A stretch of 64,000 nt of DNA from an uncultured Clostridia bacterium (GCA_944384985.1 CALWVM010000011.1:1-64000), one strand, 5' to 3'. Numbered from the stretch's first letter, positions 24,822 through 33,734 are shown. Notes: a model not told the origin generated them from the sequence alone. Numbers and translations: made by a program.

Positions 24822-26149
24822 CCTTTTGCCTCCTCTCTTAAAACGGCCTTTGCATGGCGCATGTACTGCACCAGCGGCTTGCCCGCCGGGCACGAAAACG
24901 CGCAAGAACCGCATTCCATGCAGACCATGGCGCCCGCACGTTCGAGCTGCCCGGCATCCCGCTGCACCGCATAGCGGTGTACGAGCGTCGGCATTAAAGA
25001 GAGCGGGCACGCACGCGCACATCGGCCGCAGTGGATACAGTCGGTTTCTTCTTTCACGCTCAGATCATCCGCTGTAAAGGCAAGCAGCGCGTTATTGCTT
25101 TTGAGAATGGGGTGGTGCGTATCAACGATTGCCTGCCCCATCATCGGGCCGCCGCTGACGATTTTGACGGGCGTTTCGCGGAAGCCGCCGCAGGTTTTGA
25201 ATATGTAGTCGATCTCCGTGCCGATGGGCACGCGCACATTCTGCGGCGCGACTACGGCGGAGCCGTCCACCGTAAGCGAGCGGCTGACCAGCGGCTTGCC
25301 GGTCTTGCAGTAGCGCGCAAGGAACGCGGCAGATGCAACGTTCATCACCACGCACCCGACGTCGATGGGCAGCCCCCCGGGCGGCACTTTTCTGCCCGTA
25401 GCGGAAAGCACCATCATCTTTTCTGCGCCCTGCGGGTATTTGGATTTTAGCGGCATGATGCGGATCTTGTTCGCAACGTCGTCTTTTTCGGCGATGCGTT
25501 CAAGCACTTTGATCGCCTCGGGCTTGTTGTCCTCGACGGCGATCACGACCCGGTCGGGCTTTAACATATCCAAGAGCAGATGCACGCCGCCCAAAACGTC
25601 CCAGGAATTGTCCAGGCATTCGCGGTAATCCACCGTGATATACGGCTCGCATTCGGCGGCGTTGATAATCAGCGTATCGACGTGTTTGCCGTCGGGGATG
25701 CGCAGTTTCACGTGCGTCGGAAATCCCGCGCCGCCGAGGCCCACAAGCCCCGAAGCGCGCACCGCCTGCAAAAAGTCCTCCGTCGAATCGATCTTGGGCG
25801 GGGTGAACTCCGCAAGCGTGTTCTCCCCGTCGTTTTCGATCACGACCGCCTGCGACACAAGTCCCGAAGCGAGCTTGACCTCCTTAACGGCGGTGACCTT
25901 GCCCGAGACGGAAGCGTGGATCGGTGCGCTGACGGGCGCGTCCGAATCGCCCACGACCTGCCCGATCTTCACTGTGTCGCCGACCTTGACCGTCGGTTCG
26001 CACGGTGCGCCGATGTGCTGACGCATGGGAAGCGTCACAGTCTCGGGGGCGGGCAGCCTTTTGACGGGCATTTCCCGCGTATGTTTTTCGTCGGAGACCC
26101 GAATGCCGCCGCGCATCCTCTTTTTCGGCTTCATTCTTTCAGGGTGCAT
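24818..26149 (-). CDS. rnfC: RnfC, NADH-binding peripheral subunit
   Basis: 443 residues. N-terminal barrel-sandwich domain (PMRQHIGAPCEPTVKVGD), FMN/NAD-binding LVGLGGAGFPTHVKL (about 140) and INAAECEPYITVD, SLBB domain, and two 4Fe-4S motifs near the C-terminus (CIHCGRCARACP and CMECGSCAFSCP). ATG 26149 has GGAGG seven bases upstream; the longer frame to 26179 lacks support. It accepts electrons for NAD+ reduction on the cytoplasmic side. Confidence 0.95.
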   Translation of the reverse strand: MHPERMKPKKRMRGGIRVSDEKHTREMPVKRLPAPETVTLPMRQHIGAPCEPTVKVGDTVKIGQVVGDSDAPVSAPIHASVSGKVTAVKEVKLASGLVSQAVVIENDGENTLAEFTPPKIDSTEDFLQAVRASGLVGLGGAGFPTHVKLRIPDGKHVDTLIINAAECEPYITVDYRECLDNSWDVLGGVHLLLDMLKPDRVVIAVEDNKPEAIKVLERIAEKDDVANKIRIMPLKSKYPQGAEKMMVLSATGRKVPPGGLPIDVGCVVMNVASAAFLARYCKTGKPLVSRSLTVDGSAVVAPQNVRVPIGTEIDYIFKTCGGFRETPVKIVSGGPMMGQAIVDTHHPILKSNNALLAFTADDLSVKEETDCIHCGRCARACPLSLMPTLVHRYAVQRDAGQLERAGAMVCMECGSCAFSCPAGKPLVQYMRHAKAVLREEAKG

Positions 26150-26189
26150 CGAAGTTCCTCCCTTTTTCCTTGTATACATATGCGTAGAT

Positions 26190-26711
26190 TCACGATTTGA
26201 TCTGAAACCGTGCGGTCACTTTGCGCAGCATGGGGCTTACCGCGCGGCAGATGAGTCCCGTGAGAGCGCCCGCCACCACGCCGAACAGCAGCAGCGCGGG
26301 AAGATACGCAAGCACAGAAAGGTTCCCGACCATCGCCGCCGCCACACAAAGCTGCCCGAGGTTGTGGCAGACCGCGCTTATAACGCCGATGCCCACATAC
26401 CCAAGCTTTCGGTCTTTTCGAAAGAGCAGCAGCATGACCGCTGTGCTGAAAATACCGCCGCAAAGGCTCATGATCCCCGCCGTGCCGCCGCGTGTGAGCG
26501 CCGCAAAGCCCGCTTTGAGAAAGGCGATGCCGAAAGCGGGCAGCGGCCCGAGCACTTCCGCGGCAAACATATTGGCAAGATTGGAAAGCCCCGGCTTTGC
26601 GCCCGGCGGCAGGAATGCAGCGGTCGGCAGCAGGCTTTCGAGATACGAAAGCGCCACGGCACATGCGCCCAAAAGTCCCGTTAATGCAATTCGATATGTC
26701 TTTGCTTTCAT
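26190..26711 (-). CDS. Gx transporter family membrane protein
   Basis: 173 residues, five or six helices, with PGAKPGLSNLANMFAAEVLG (about 37-56) and a GTAGIMSLCGGIFS segment. This is the Gx transporter family, formerly called heptaprenyl diphosphate synthase component I and related to ECF S-components. In many Clostridia it sits next to a NusG-II protein and ApbE, as here, and a role in supplying flavin or another cofactor to Rnf has been suggested by context only. The substrate is not visible. Confidence 0.85.
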   Translation of the reverse strand: MKAKTYRIALTGLLGACAVALSYLESLLPTAAFLPPGAKPGLSNLANMFAAEVLGPLPAFGIAFLKAGFAALTRGGTAGIMSLCGGIFSTAVMLLLFRKDRKLGYVGIGVISAVCHNLGQLCVAAAMVGNLSVLAYLPALLLFGVVAGALTGLICRAVSPMLRKVTARFQIKS

Positions 26712-26718
26712 AGCGCAC

Positions 26719-27096
26719 CTAATACACGATCATATCCACGTCGTTCGCCGTGCCGCCGGTGATATACACGACCGTCCGGTTCGGCACGCACGCCGCCGTC
26801 TCCCCGGCTTTGGATATGGCGCCCGTTTCCATGCAAATGCCGTCGGGACAATCCGATTCCGCAAAGCGGACCGCATGGTCTTCTGCGACAAGCCGCACGC
26901 CGTTTTCGAGCGTGTAGCTTTGCGCGTCCGCGGCAGTTTGCAAATCGATCTGCAATACGGTCTCTCCGTCCACGGTCACCGTAGCCACGGCGCCCGGCTG
27001 TGCAAAAGCGCGCCACAGCAAACACCCCGCCGCGCAAAGCACCAGCGCACAAAGCACGATGCCGTCGGTTTTGGATATCCATTTGCGTTCTTTCAT
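26719..27096 (-). CDS. NusG domain II-containing membrane-anchored protein
   Basis: 125 residues. A transmembrane helix (about 12-30) is followed by an extracytoplasmic beta domain of NusG-II type with DCPDGICMETG (about 85-95), the conserved C-x4-C pair of this family. Function is unknown; it travels with Gx transporter, ApbE and Rnf genes. The start is uncertain: ATG 27096 has a weak GGCGG, while ATG 27111 overlaps the apbE stop. The two differ by five residues. Confidence 0.8.
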   Translation of the reverse strand: MKERKWISKTDGIVLCALVLCAAGCLLWRAFAQPGAVATVTVDGETVLQIDLQTAADAQSYTLENGVRLVAEDHAVRFAESDCPDGICMETGAISKAGETAACVPNRTVVYITGGTANDVDMIVY

Positions 27097-27101
27097 TTGG
27101 T

Positions 27102-28163
27102 TTACCGCCATGTGTATGCATCGTTGACCAGTGTAATGTCGTTGCGAATGGATTCGGTCGCGGAAACGGTCTTGTCCGCATAGACAAACACTGCCTGTGC
27201 ATCGTAAAGGTCTAATACTTCACGGGACTCCGCCTCGCCGAGCAGAAAACACAGCGTGGAAAGCGCGTCGCTTTGGAGCCCTGTTTTGGCAAGGATCGTC
27301 ACAGAGACAAGCTGGGTTTCGGCCGGATAGCCGGTTGTCAAATCCAATATATGATGATAGGTCTTCCCGTTTTCGGTAAATTGCTTTTCGTAGCTGCCGG
27401 AGGTGGAGAGAAACGCTTCGCCGACGGAAAGTGTGGCAAAGTATTCGTTTGCCGCACCGTAGGGGTCGCGGATGCCGACGCGCCACGCCGACGATTCGCC
27501 GTCCGGAGAACCGACCGTCGCAACACTGCCGCCGACAGAAGCGACCGCGCCGGAGATCGTGCCCGCCGTGACCGCTTCGCGCAAAATCTCCGCCGCGCGG
27601 TCACAGCCAATCCCCTTGCCTGTCGAGCCGAGGTTCAGTTCCTGCCCGGGAGCAAAGGAGACCGTGGAATTTTCCGCATCCAGCTGCACCGTATCATCGC
27701 TGCAAAGCGCGCGGGCAGCATCGATCTCTTCTTGCGTCGGCACACGGAATGTATCCGTATCCATGCCCCAAAGCGAGGTGAGCGCTCCGCTCGCCAATGC
27801 GGCCTTTCCGCCGGAATGCGCGTAGATCGCTTTCGTTTCGGCGAGCGCATCCCAGAGTTCGCTGCTCACCGCAACAGGAAAATCAGCGGCATCCGTATGG
27901 TTCAGGCGATACAGCTCCGAGGAAGAAGCGGTCTTCGACAGCACGCGCGTGTCAAGCGCCTGCACCGCGTCGCACGCCGCTTCACAAAGCGTCTGCGCTT
28001 CGTCTTGCGTGCCGCCGTAGGCATTCACGCGGATCACCGACCCCATCGCCATATCCTGCGCTGAGGCACAAGGCGCTGCGCTGCCGCGCGCACAGGCGCA
28101 AAATACGCCTGCAAGCAGGATTGCCGAAGCGATTACAGCCCGCATTTTTGCCGCCAAACGCAC
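27102..28163 (-). CDS. apbE: FAD:protein FMN transferase (ApbE)
   Basis: 353 residues with an N-terminal hydrophobic export segment (about 7-22, ending FCACARG; a clean lipobox is not seen). Motifs: ELNLGSTGKGIGCDRAA near residue 175, STSGSYEKQF near 250 and HHILDLTTGYPAE near 270, all diagnostic of ApbE. It attaches FMN to Thr residues of RnfG and RnfD, both encoded downstream in the same unit. GTG at 28163 has AAGGG eight bases upstream; the internal ATG at 28145 is the alternative. Confidence 0.92.
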   Translation of the reverse strand: MRLAAKMRAVIASAILLAGVFCACARGSAAPCASAQDMAMGSVIRVNAYGGTQDEAQTLCEAACDAVQALDTRVLSKTASSSELYRLNHTDAADFPVAVSSELWDALAETKAIYAHSGGKAALASGALTSLWGMDTDTFRVPTQEEIDAARALCSDDTVQLDAENSTVSFAPGQELNLGSTGKGIGCDRAAEILREAVTAGTISGAVASVGGSVATVGSPDGESSAWRVGIRDPYGAANEYFATLSVGEAFLSTSGSYEKQFTENGKTYHHILDLTTGYPAETQLVSVTILAKTGLQSDALSTLCFLLGEAESREVLDLYDAQAVFVYADKTVSATESIRNDITLVNDAYTWR

Positions 28164-28204
28164 ACATTTCGCCCTTTCTGTCCGTTTTGTTCATATGCAG
28201 TTTT

Positions 28205-28233
28205 ACTATACTATATTTTTAGGCTTTCTTCAA
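28205..28233 (-). promoter_or_regulatory. Promoter of the apbE-rnf operon
   Basis: TTGAAG (28233-28228) and TATAGT (28210-28205) with a 17-base spacer on the minus strand, about 40 bases upstream of the apbE start. The surrounding A+T-rich sequence is unlike the coding DNA on both sides. Confidence 0.7.
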
Positions 28234-28309
28234 GAATTGTTTAGAAAATATCAATATGTCGATATATCTGCGCGTTTTTTGCCGAAATTTCAATACTGCG
28301 CGTGCGCAC

Positions 28310-28339
28310 TTGCTTTTCAACGCGCAGTCGTGGTAAAAT
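28310..28339 (+). promoter_or_regulatory. Probable promoter of the alcohol dehydrogenase gene
   Basis: TTGCTT (28310-28315) and TAAAAT (28334-28339) with an 18-base spacer. The leader holds a small GCCCGG-CTT-CCGGGC hairpin near 28357-28371. Confidence 0.55.
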
Positions 28340-28406
28340 AACCCGACAGAACCGAAAGCCCGGCTTCCGGGCGTTTCAAATAAGCTTGTATGGATCGGTG
28401 AAATCT

Positions 28407-29516
28407 ATGGACTTTCAATTCTTTATGCCCGCGCAGGTGCTCGGCGGCTATGCAGCGGTCGCGTGCCATGCGGAAATTTTTACACGCCTCGGCAAGACCT
28501 GCATGCTCGTGACCAGCGGCACGGCGGCGCACAAAAGCGGCGCATTGCAGGACGTAACGGACGCGCTAACCGCCGGCGGCGTCTCGCATGTGCATTTTTC
28601 GGAGGTCAAGCCCAATCCCACAGCCGAAAGCTGCCACCGTGCGGGGCAGCTTGCACGCGATTACGGGGTGGAATATATCGTCGGCATCGGGGGCGGTTCC
28701 GCGCTGGACGCCGCGAAAGCGATCGCCGTGTTTGCGGCAAACAAAACGCTCACAGCAGAGGGCATTTATGACGGTGGCTATATGTTTGAGCCGCTGCCGA
28801 CCGTGCTCATCGGCACGACCGCCGGCACGGGCAGCGAGGTCACGGGCGTTTCCGTGCTCACGCGCGAAAACGGCCGCAAGCAGAGCGTAAACGGCCGGGA
28901 CTTCTATGCGAAAATTGCGCTGGCAGACCCCAAATACACCTATTCCGTGCCCTATGCCGTCACCGTGAGCACCGCGCTCGACGCGTTCTCCCACGCGACG
29001 GAAGGCTGGTTTTCCAACCGATTTGACGACATGGCGCGGCTGTTCGGGGAAAAGGCGATCCCCGTGCTTTGGAAACATCTGAAAGCCTTTTATGACGGGG
29101 AACAGACGCTTTCTTCCGACGCGCGCGATGAACTCTATTACGCGTCGCTTTACGCGGGAATGGTTCTAAACGGCTGCGGCACGGGCTTCCCCCACGGGAT
29201 GGGCTACGTTTTGACCGAGGATTTCGCGCTGCCGCACGGCCGGGCGTGCACAGCGTTCCTTCCCGCCCTTGTGGCACGCGGCATGGAGCATCAGGATGCG
29301 CGTGCGCGGGACTACTTTTCCATGATCGGCACGAACTTCCCGGAGTTTGAGCGCATCATCCTGACGCTTACGGACCTTTCGGGAATCGTTATGACGGAAG
29401 AACAGATTGCCGCCTATTGCGAACGCTGGCAGAACCTTAAAAACTTCAAAAACTCGCCCGGCGGCTACGACGTTGTTCAGGCGGGCGAGCTGCTGCGCAA
29501 GCTGTTTTTGAAATAA
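28407..29516 (+). CDS. Iron-containing alcohol dehydrogenase
   Basis: 369 residues, slightly short for the group III alcohol dehydrogenase family. NAD-binding GIGGGSALDAAKAIAVF near residue 92, TTAGTGSEVTGVSVLT near 140, and metal-ligand regions DAFSHATEGWFS and CGTGFPHGMGYVLTEDFALPHG with conserved His residues. It may reduce an aldehyde to an alcohol in fermentation; the substrate is unknown. The open frame reaches 28302, but homologous sequence begins at MDFQFFMPAQVLGG (28407), although its ribosome site is weak. Likely co-transcribed with the galactosidase 27 bases downstream. Confidence 0.85.
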   Translation: MDFQFFMPAQVLGGYAAVACHAEIFTRLGKTCMLVTSGTAAHKSGALQDVTDALTAGGVSHVHFSEVKPNPTAESCHRAGQLARDYGVEYIVGIGGGSALDAAKAIAVFAANKTLTAEGIYDGGYMFEPLPTVLIGTTAGTGSEVTGVSVLTRENGRKQSVNGRDFYAKIALADPKYTYSVPYAVTVSTALDAFSHATEGWFSNRFDDMARLFGEKAIPVLWKHLKAFYDGEQTLSSDARDELYYASLYAGMVLNGCGTGFPHGMGYVLTEDFALPHGRACTAFLPALVARGMEHQDARARDYFSMIGTNFPEFERIILTLTDLSGIVMTEEQIAAYCERWQNLKNFKNSPGGYDVVQAGELLRKLFLK

Positions 29517-29543
29517 GAAACCGATTGAGAGGATGGCGCATCC

Positions 29544-30848
29544 ATGTATAAAAAGCCTGCAAAAACGCCGCCGCTCGGCTGGAACAGCTGGGACTGCTTC
29601 GGCGCGGCGGTCACGGAAGATCAGCTCAAAGCCAACGCCGACTATATGGCGAAATATCTAAAGCCCTATGGCTGGGAATACGTTGTCTGCGACATCCAAT
29701 GGTATGAGCCGACCGCGGGCAGCAACGACTACCACCCCTTCGCGCCGCTTTGTATGGACGAATATGGGCGGCTTCTGCCCGCTGAGAACCGCTTTCCAAG
29801 CGCGGCAGGCGGCAAGGGCTTTGCACCGATTGCCGAATACTGTCACCGTCTGGGGCTCAAATTCGGCATCCACATCCTGCGCGGCGTCCCGCGCATGGCC
29901 GTGCACAGTGGCCTGCCTGTAAAGAATACAAGCTTTACATGCCGTGACATTGCACACCCGTACTCGCTCTGCTCGTGGAACACGGATATGTACGGCCTGC
30001 GCGACACCCCTGCCGCGCAAAGCTACTATGATTCCCTGTTTGAATTGTATGCGTCCTGGGGCGTGGACTTCATCAAGTGCGACGACATTTGCGTAACGGA
30101 ATTCCGAAAATGGGATGCACCTTATTCTGCGGCGACAGAGATTGAAATGATCCGCCGTGCCATAGACCGCTGCGGGCGGGAAATGGTGCTGTCGCTCTCT
30201 CCCGGCCCCGCGCGGCTCGAAGACGAGCCGCATCTGCGCGCGCACGCGGATATGTGGCGGCTGACGGGCGACTTTTGGGACGACTGGGAACAGCTGCACG
30301 GGATGTTCGAGGTCTGCCGCCGCTGGCAAGGGAGACCGGGGCGCGGAAGCTGGCCCGACTGCGATATGCTGCCTTTAGGCAGACTTTCCAAAAATGCGCC
30401 CTGCCACGGAGAAGCGAACCGATACACCAACTTCACAAGGCCTGAACAAATTACGATGCTCACGCTGTGGGGCATTTTCCAAAGCCCCCTGATGATCGGC
30501 GGGAACCTGCCCGAAAATGACGATTGGACGCGCTCCATCTTGACGAACCGCGCGTATCTTGCGATGCATCAAAAGTCCTACGGTGCGCGGGAGATCCTTT
30601 GTACGGAGAAAAACGGCAAGGGCACCATCCTTTGGGAAAGCTGCGGGAAAGGCTGTAAATACCTCGCCGTGTTCAACACCAAAGACCATGCAGACACGGT
30701 CACGGTCGATCTGCGCGGCATTTTGATGCCCGACACACCGTATGCGGCTATGGAGATTTGGAGCGGCGATGTTTTGCAGAGCGTGCGAAACCGCCTGCGG
30801 GCTGAAATTCCACCACACGGGGCAAAGCTGTTTTGCTTTACAGAATAA
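29544..30848 (+). CDS. GH27-type alpha-galactosidase
   Basis: 434 residues with no signal peptide, so cytoplasmic. It opens with TPPLGWNSWDCFG, the GH27/GH36 signature, then VVCDIQWYEP, HILRGVPRMAV, the nucleophile region VDFIKCDDICV (about 170-180), the LSPGPA strand and the acid/base region LTGDFWDDWEQ. A C-terminal beta domain follows (about 340-434). It should release terminal alpha-galactose from raffinose-type or glycan oligosaccharides. NPCBM or other binding modules are absent. No transporter for its substrate lies next to it. Confidence 0.9.
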   Translation: MYKKPAKTPPLGWNSWDCFGAAVTEDQLKANADYMAKYLKPYGWEYVVCDIQWYEPTAGSNDYHPFAPLCMDEYGRLLPAENRFPSAAGGKGFAPIAEYCHRLGLKFGIHILRGVPRMAVHSGLPVKNTSFTCRDIAHPYSLCSWNTDMYGLRDTPAAQSYYDSLFELYASWGVDFIKCDDICVTEFRKWDAPYSAATEIEMIRRAIDRCGREMVLSLSPGPARLEDEPHLRAHADMWRLTGDFWDDWEQLHGMFEVCRRWQGRPGRGSWPDCDMLPLGRLSKNAPCHGEANRYTNFTRPEQITMLTLWGIFQSPLMIGGNLPENDDWTRSILTNRAYLAMHQKSYGAREILCTEKNGKGTILWESCGKGCKYLAVFNTKDHADTVTVDLRGILMPDTPYAAMEIWSGDVLQSVRNRLRAEIPPHGAKLFCFTE

Positions 30849-31197
30849 AATAAGCTTGCACTTGTGTCGAAAAAGATTTTCTCTGTTAACAATTTTCATA
30901 AAGCGCATGTCGGGAGTCCTCTTGCGGTGCCCAAAATTTGCCACACTTGGAGCGTGGGCAAATTTTGACCGCTTCGCCATCCTCGCCTCGTTTTTCCCGC
31001 CACCGGCGGCGCTTCGGCGACGATGCCCCCGGCGAGGGTCCCCCGGACTGTTCCGTCTCCCCTCCTGCGCTTTTTAAGGAAAAGAATTTCGCGTCCTGCG
31101 GGACGCGGCCAAAGGCTCTGCCTTTGGAACCCGCCACCTTTTGAAAAAGGTGGACGAAAACTTTTATGCTTTTTCTATTCAAGCGTTATTTATGTAA
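30849..31197. repeat. Non-coding stretch resembling an intergenic repeat element
   Basis: About 350 bases without a credible gene. It holds a string of short perfect hairpins (around 31101-31116, 31118-31136 and 31137-31158, the last CCACCTTTTGAAAAAGGTGG) separated by C/G-rich spacers. Small open frames exist but have no ribosome site and low-complexity translations. The chain of hairpins looks like an interspersed intergenic element; only one copy is in this window, so the repeat label is inference. Confidence 0.4.
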
Positions 31198-31231
31198 AAA
31201 CAGCGCGGGCGCAAATGCGTCCGCGCTGTTT
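31198..31231 (-). terminator. Terminator of the metA/PurF-like unit
   Basis: 11-bp arms AAACAGCGCGG (31198-31208) and 31221-31231 with a 12-base loop. On the minus strand the hairpin lies 16 bases after the PurF-like stop and is followed by a U run. Confidence 0.8.
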
Positions 31232-31247
31232 GCTGTGTGTTTGCTTT

Positions 31248-32651
31248 TTATTCCTTGCCGTTCCAGCAATAGGTGCAGAACTTGCAGGGCGAAAGCCCCA
31301 CTGAGGCGATCATGTCATCGAGCCGCTGGTATTGGAGTGTCGTGAAATGCAGGCGGTCACGGATCGTTTCGACCATATCCGCATACTCGGGCGTATCGGG
31401 GTCGGCGTAGCGCGCCAGTGTCTCGGCATCCGCTTTACCTTCCTTTTCGGCGATCACGCGCCGTGAGATCAGGTCGAGTTCAGATGCAGAGCGGGAGAAA
31501 TTCAGGTATTTGCAGCCGTACATGATCGGCGGGCAGGCGGGGCGGATATGGACTTCCTTTGCCCCGCTGTGGTACAGGAATTCCGTAGTCTCACGCATCT
31601 GCGTGCCGCGCACGATGGAATCATCAATCATCAAAAGCCGCTTGCCGCGGATGAGCGCATCCACGGGGATAAGCTTCATGCGCGCGATCAGATCACGCCG
31701 GCTCTGGTTCTGCGGCATAAAGGAGCGCGGCCAGGTGGGGGTATATTTGATGAACGGGCGCGCAAAGGGGATACCCGAACGGTTCGCGTAGCCGATGGCG
31801 TGCGCCGTGCCGGAATCCGGGATGCCCGCGACCGAGTCCGCCTCCACGTTGTCGCGCTGCGCCAAAATATCGCCGCAGCGGCAGCGCATCTCCTCGACGT
31901 TTACGCCCTCATAGCACGAGGACGGGTAGCCGTAATACACCCACAAAAAGGTGCAGATCTTCATTTCCTTGCGCGCCGGGACAACTACCTCGACGCTTTC
32001 GGGCGTGAGGAAGTCGATCTCACCGGGGCCGAGTTCCTTATAATGGTCATAGCCAAGGTTCAAATAGGCAAAAGATTCAAACGATGCGCAGTATGCGCCC
32101 TCTTTCGCCCCGAGAATGACGGGCGTGCGCCCCATGCGGTCCCGTGCGGCATACAGTCCCTTAGGCGTGAGCACCAGCATGGACATGGAGCCGTCAATGA
32201 CGCTTTGGGCATACTGGATGCCTTCCACGATGGAATCTTTACAGTTGATAAGCGCCGCGCAAAGCTCTGTGGCGTTGATATCACCGCCGCTCATTTCCAG
32301 GAAGTGCGTGTGCCCTTCCGAAAACAAAGCCTGCACAAGCGCGTCCGTATTGTTGATGCGCCCGACGGTGGTGATGGCAAAATTCCCCAGGTGGGAACGG
32401 ACAATGAGCGGCTGCGGTTCACTGTCGGAAATACAGCCGATACCGAGATTGCCGTGCATCTCTTCCACGTCGCGTTCAAATTTCGTGCGGAACGGGGCGT
32501 TTTCAATGTTGTGGATGGCGCGTTCAAAGCCCGTTTCGCCGTAGACCGCCATGCCGCCGCGTTTGGTGCCGAGATGGGAATGGTAGTCCGTCCCGAAAAA
32601 CAGGTCAAATACACAATCTTCCTTGGCCGTTACCCCGAAAAATCCACCCAT
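31248..32651 (-). CDS. PurF-like amidophosphoribosyltransferase lacking the catalytic Cys
   Basis: 467 residues with the two-domain layout of PurF: an N-terminal nucleophile-hydrolase-like domain (1-230) and a phosphoribosyltransferase domain with GIPDSGTAHAIGYA and the PRPP motif LLMIDDSIVRGTQ (about 345-357). The N-terminus reads MGGFFGVTAKED, so the Cys that normally follows the initiator Met and hydrolyses glutamine is Gly. The usual Arg and HNG-type glutamine-binding segments are also changed. C-terminal CKFCTYC could hold a cluster. It may use free ammonia or do something else. Downstream of metA, 56 bases apart. Confidence 0.8.
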   Translation of the reverse strand: MGGFFGVTAKEDCVFDLFFGTDYHSHLGTKRGGMAVYGETGFERAIHNIENAPFRTKFERDVEEMHGNLGIGCISDSEPQPLIVRSHLGNFAITTVGRINNTDALVQALFSEGHTHFLEMSGGDINATELCAALINCKDSIVEGIQYAQSVIDGSMSMLVLTPKGLYAARDRMGRTPVILGAKEGAYCASFESFAYLNLGYDHYKELGPGEIDFLTPESVEVVVPARKEMKICTFLWVYYGYPSSCYEGVNVEEMRCRCGDILAQRDNVEADSVAGIPDSGTAHAIGYANRSGIPFARPFIKYTPTWPRSFMPQNQSRRDLIARMKLIPVDALIRGKRLLMIDDSIVRGTQMRETTEFLYHSGAKEVHIRPACPPIMYGCKYLNFSRSASELDLISRRVIAEKEGKADAETLARYADPDTPEYADMVETIRDRLHFTTLQYQRLDDMIASVGLSPCKFCTYCWNGKE

Positions 32652-32707
32652 GCGTTTCTCCTTCCTCTTTTTACACGTACTGCTTTTTTGTCGTTTGGAA
32701 AGCCATT

Positions 32708-33625
32708 TTACTTGATCGCGCTCAACTCATAAGGTGTGCGCTGATAGACGAAATAATTCAGCCAGTTCTGGAACAGCAGGCTGCCCGCGCCGCGCCAGGT
32801 AATCAGCGGCGTCTTTTTGGGGTCGTCATCCGGAAAATAGTTATAGGGCATGCGAATATCCAGACCCTTTTGCAGGTCGCGGAAATATTCGCGCGCGAGA
32901 GTGTCGCTGTCATATTCGCAGTGCCCGGTGCAATAGAAATTGCGGCACGCCATATCCGAGACCAGATGCACGCCCGCTATATCGGAATAGGAAAGCAGCT
33001 GCAGATCCTTGACCTGTGCGATATCTTCCTTGCGCGTTTCGGTATGGCGCGAATGCGGCACATAAAACACATCCGAAAATCCGCGCAAAAGCGGGTGATA
33101 CAGATCGAGCGGCCTATGGCGGAACACACCGAACATCTTTTCTCGAAGCAGGTGCTTCGGGATGCCGTATTTGTAATACAGCGCCGCCTGCGCGCCCCAG
33201 CAGATATTGAACGTCGAGTAGACGTTGCGCTGTGCCCAGTCGAAAATGGTGCAAAGCTCATCCCAGTAATCGACCTCTTCAAAGTCAAGCAGCTCCACAG
33301 GCGCGCCCGTGACAATGAGCCCATCGTATTTGGAATCCTTCACATCATCGAAGGTCTTATAAAACTTCAGCATGTGCTCGCGCGACGTATTTTTGGAAAC
33401 GTGCGACTTTACCTGCAAAAGCTCGACCTCCACCTGCAAAGGCGTGTTCGAAAGCAGGCGCAGAATCTGCGTTTCGGTCTCAATCTTGGTCGGCATCAGA
33501 TTCAAAAGGATGATCTTCAGCGGGCGAATGTCCTGCCGGCTTGCGCGGTCATTGGTCATGACGAAAATATTCTCCAGTTCCAGGCTGTGCCGCGCGGGCA
33601 GCTGGTCGTCGATTTTGATCGGCAT
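32708..33625 (-). CDS. metAA: Homoserine O-acetyltransferase (MetA family)
   Basis: 305 residues with all MetA catalytic residues at family numbering: Cys142 in FNICWGAQ, His235 and Glu237 in CTGHCEYD. This numbering works only if MPIKIDDQ at 33625 is the start, which also gives a workable AAAGGA site; the ATG at 33637 is rejected. Residue 111, which sets acyl donor choice, is Glu ([10 protein letters not shown]), as in the acetyl-CoA-using Bacillus cereus enzyme, not Gly as in the succinyl-CoA-using E. coli enzyme. It activates homoserine for methionine synthesis in the cytoplasm. Confidence 0.93.
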   Translation of the reverse strand: MPIKIDDQLPARHSLELENIFVMTNDRASRQDIRPLKIILLNLMPTKIETETQILRLLSNTPLQVEVELLQVKSHVSKNTSREHMLKFYKTFDDVKDSKYDGLIVTGAPVELLDFEEVDYWDELCTIFDWAQRNVYSTFNICWGAQAALYYKYGIPKHLLREKMFGVFRHRPLDLYHPLLRGFSDVFYVPHSRHTETRKEDIAQVKDLQLLSYSDIAGVHLVSDMACRNFYCTGHCEYDSDTLAREYFRDLQKGLDIRMPYNYFPDDDPKKTPLITWRGAGSLLFQNWLNYFVYQRTPYELSAIK

Positions 33626-33674
33626 ACGGTTCACCATCCTTTTGCTTTTTTTTGCGTTTTACCGCGAGATTTGT

Positions 33675-33703
33675 AGTATATCATATAACAACCAAAATTG
33701 CAA
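33675..33703 (-). promoter_or_regulatory. Promoter of metA and the PurF-like gene
   Basis: TTGCAA (33703-33698) and TATACT (33680-33675), 17-base spacer, minus strand. Start near 33668, leaving a leader of only about 40 bases, too short for a SAM riboswitch or T-box. Confidence 0.75.
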
Positions 33704-33734
33704 ATTTTGTTTCGTACAAATCTCCGCATGCGGA

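Noticed and set aside
30886-31182. 98-codon minus-strand open frame (and overlapping plus-strand frames) after the alpha-galactosidase
   Set aside because: No ribosome site, translation dominated by hairpin repeats, and several frames open at once as expected for G+C-rich non-coding DNA.
31548-32732. 394-codon plus-strand open frame opposite the PurF-like gene
   Set aside because: The minus-strand frame has intact phosphoribosyltransferase motifs; the plus frame has none and crosses the terminator-promoter structure of the minus unit.
33626-33670. SAM riboswitch or T-box before metA
   Set aside because: The predicted start leaves a leader of only about 40 bases, with no room for either structure.
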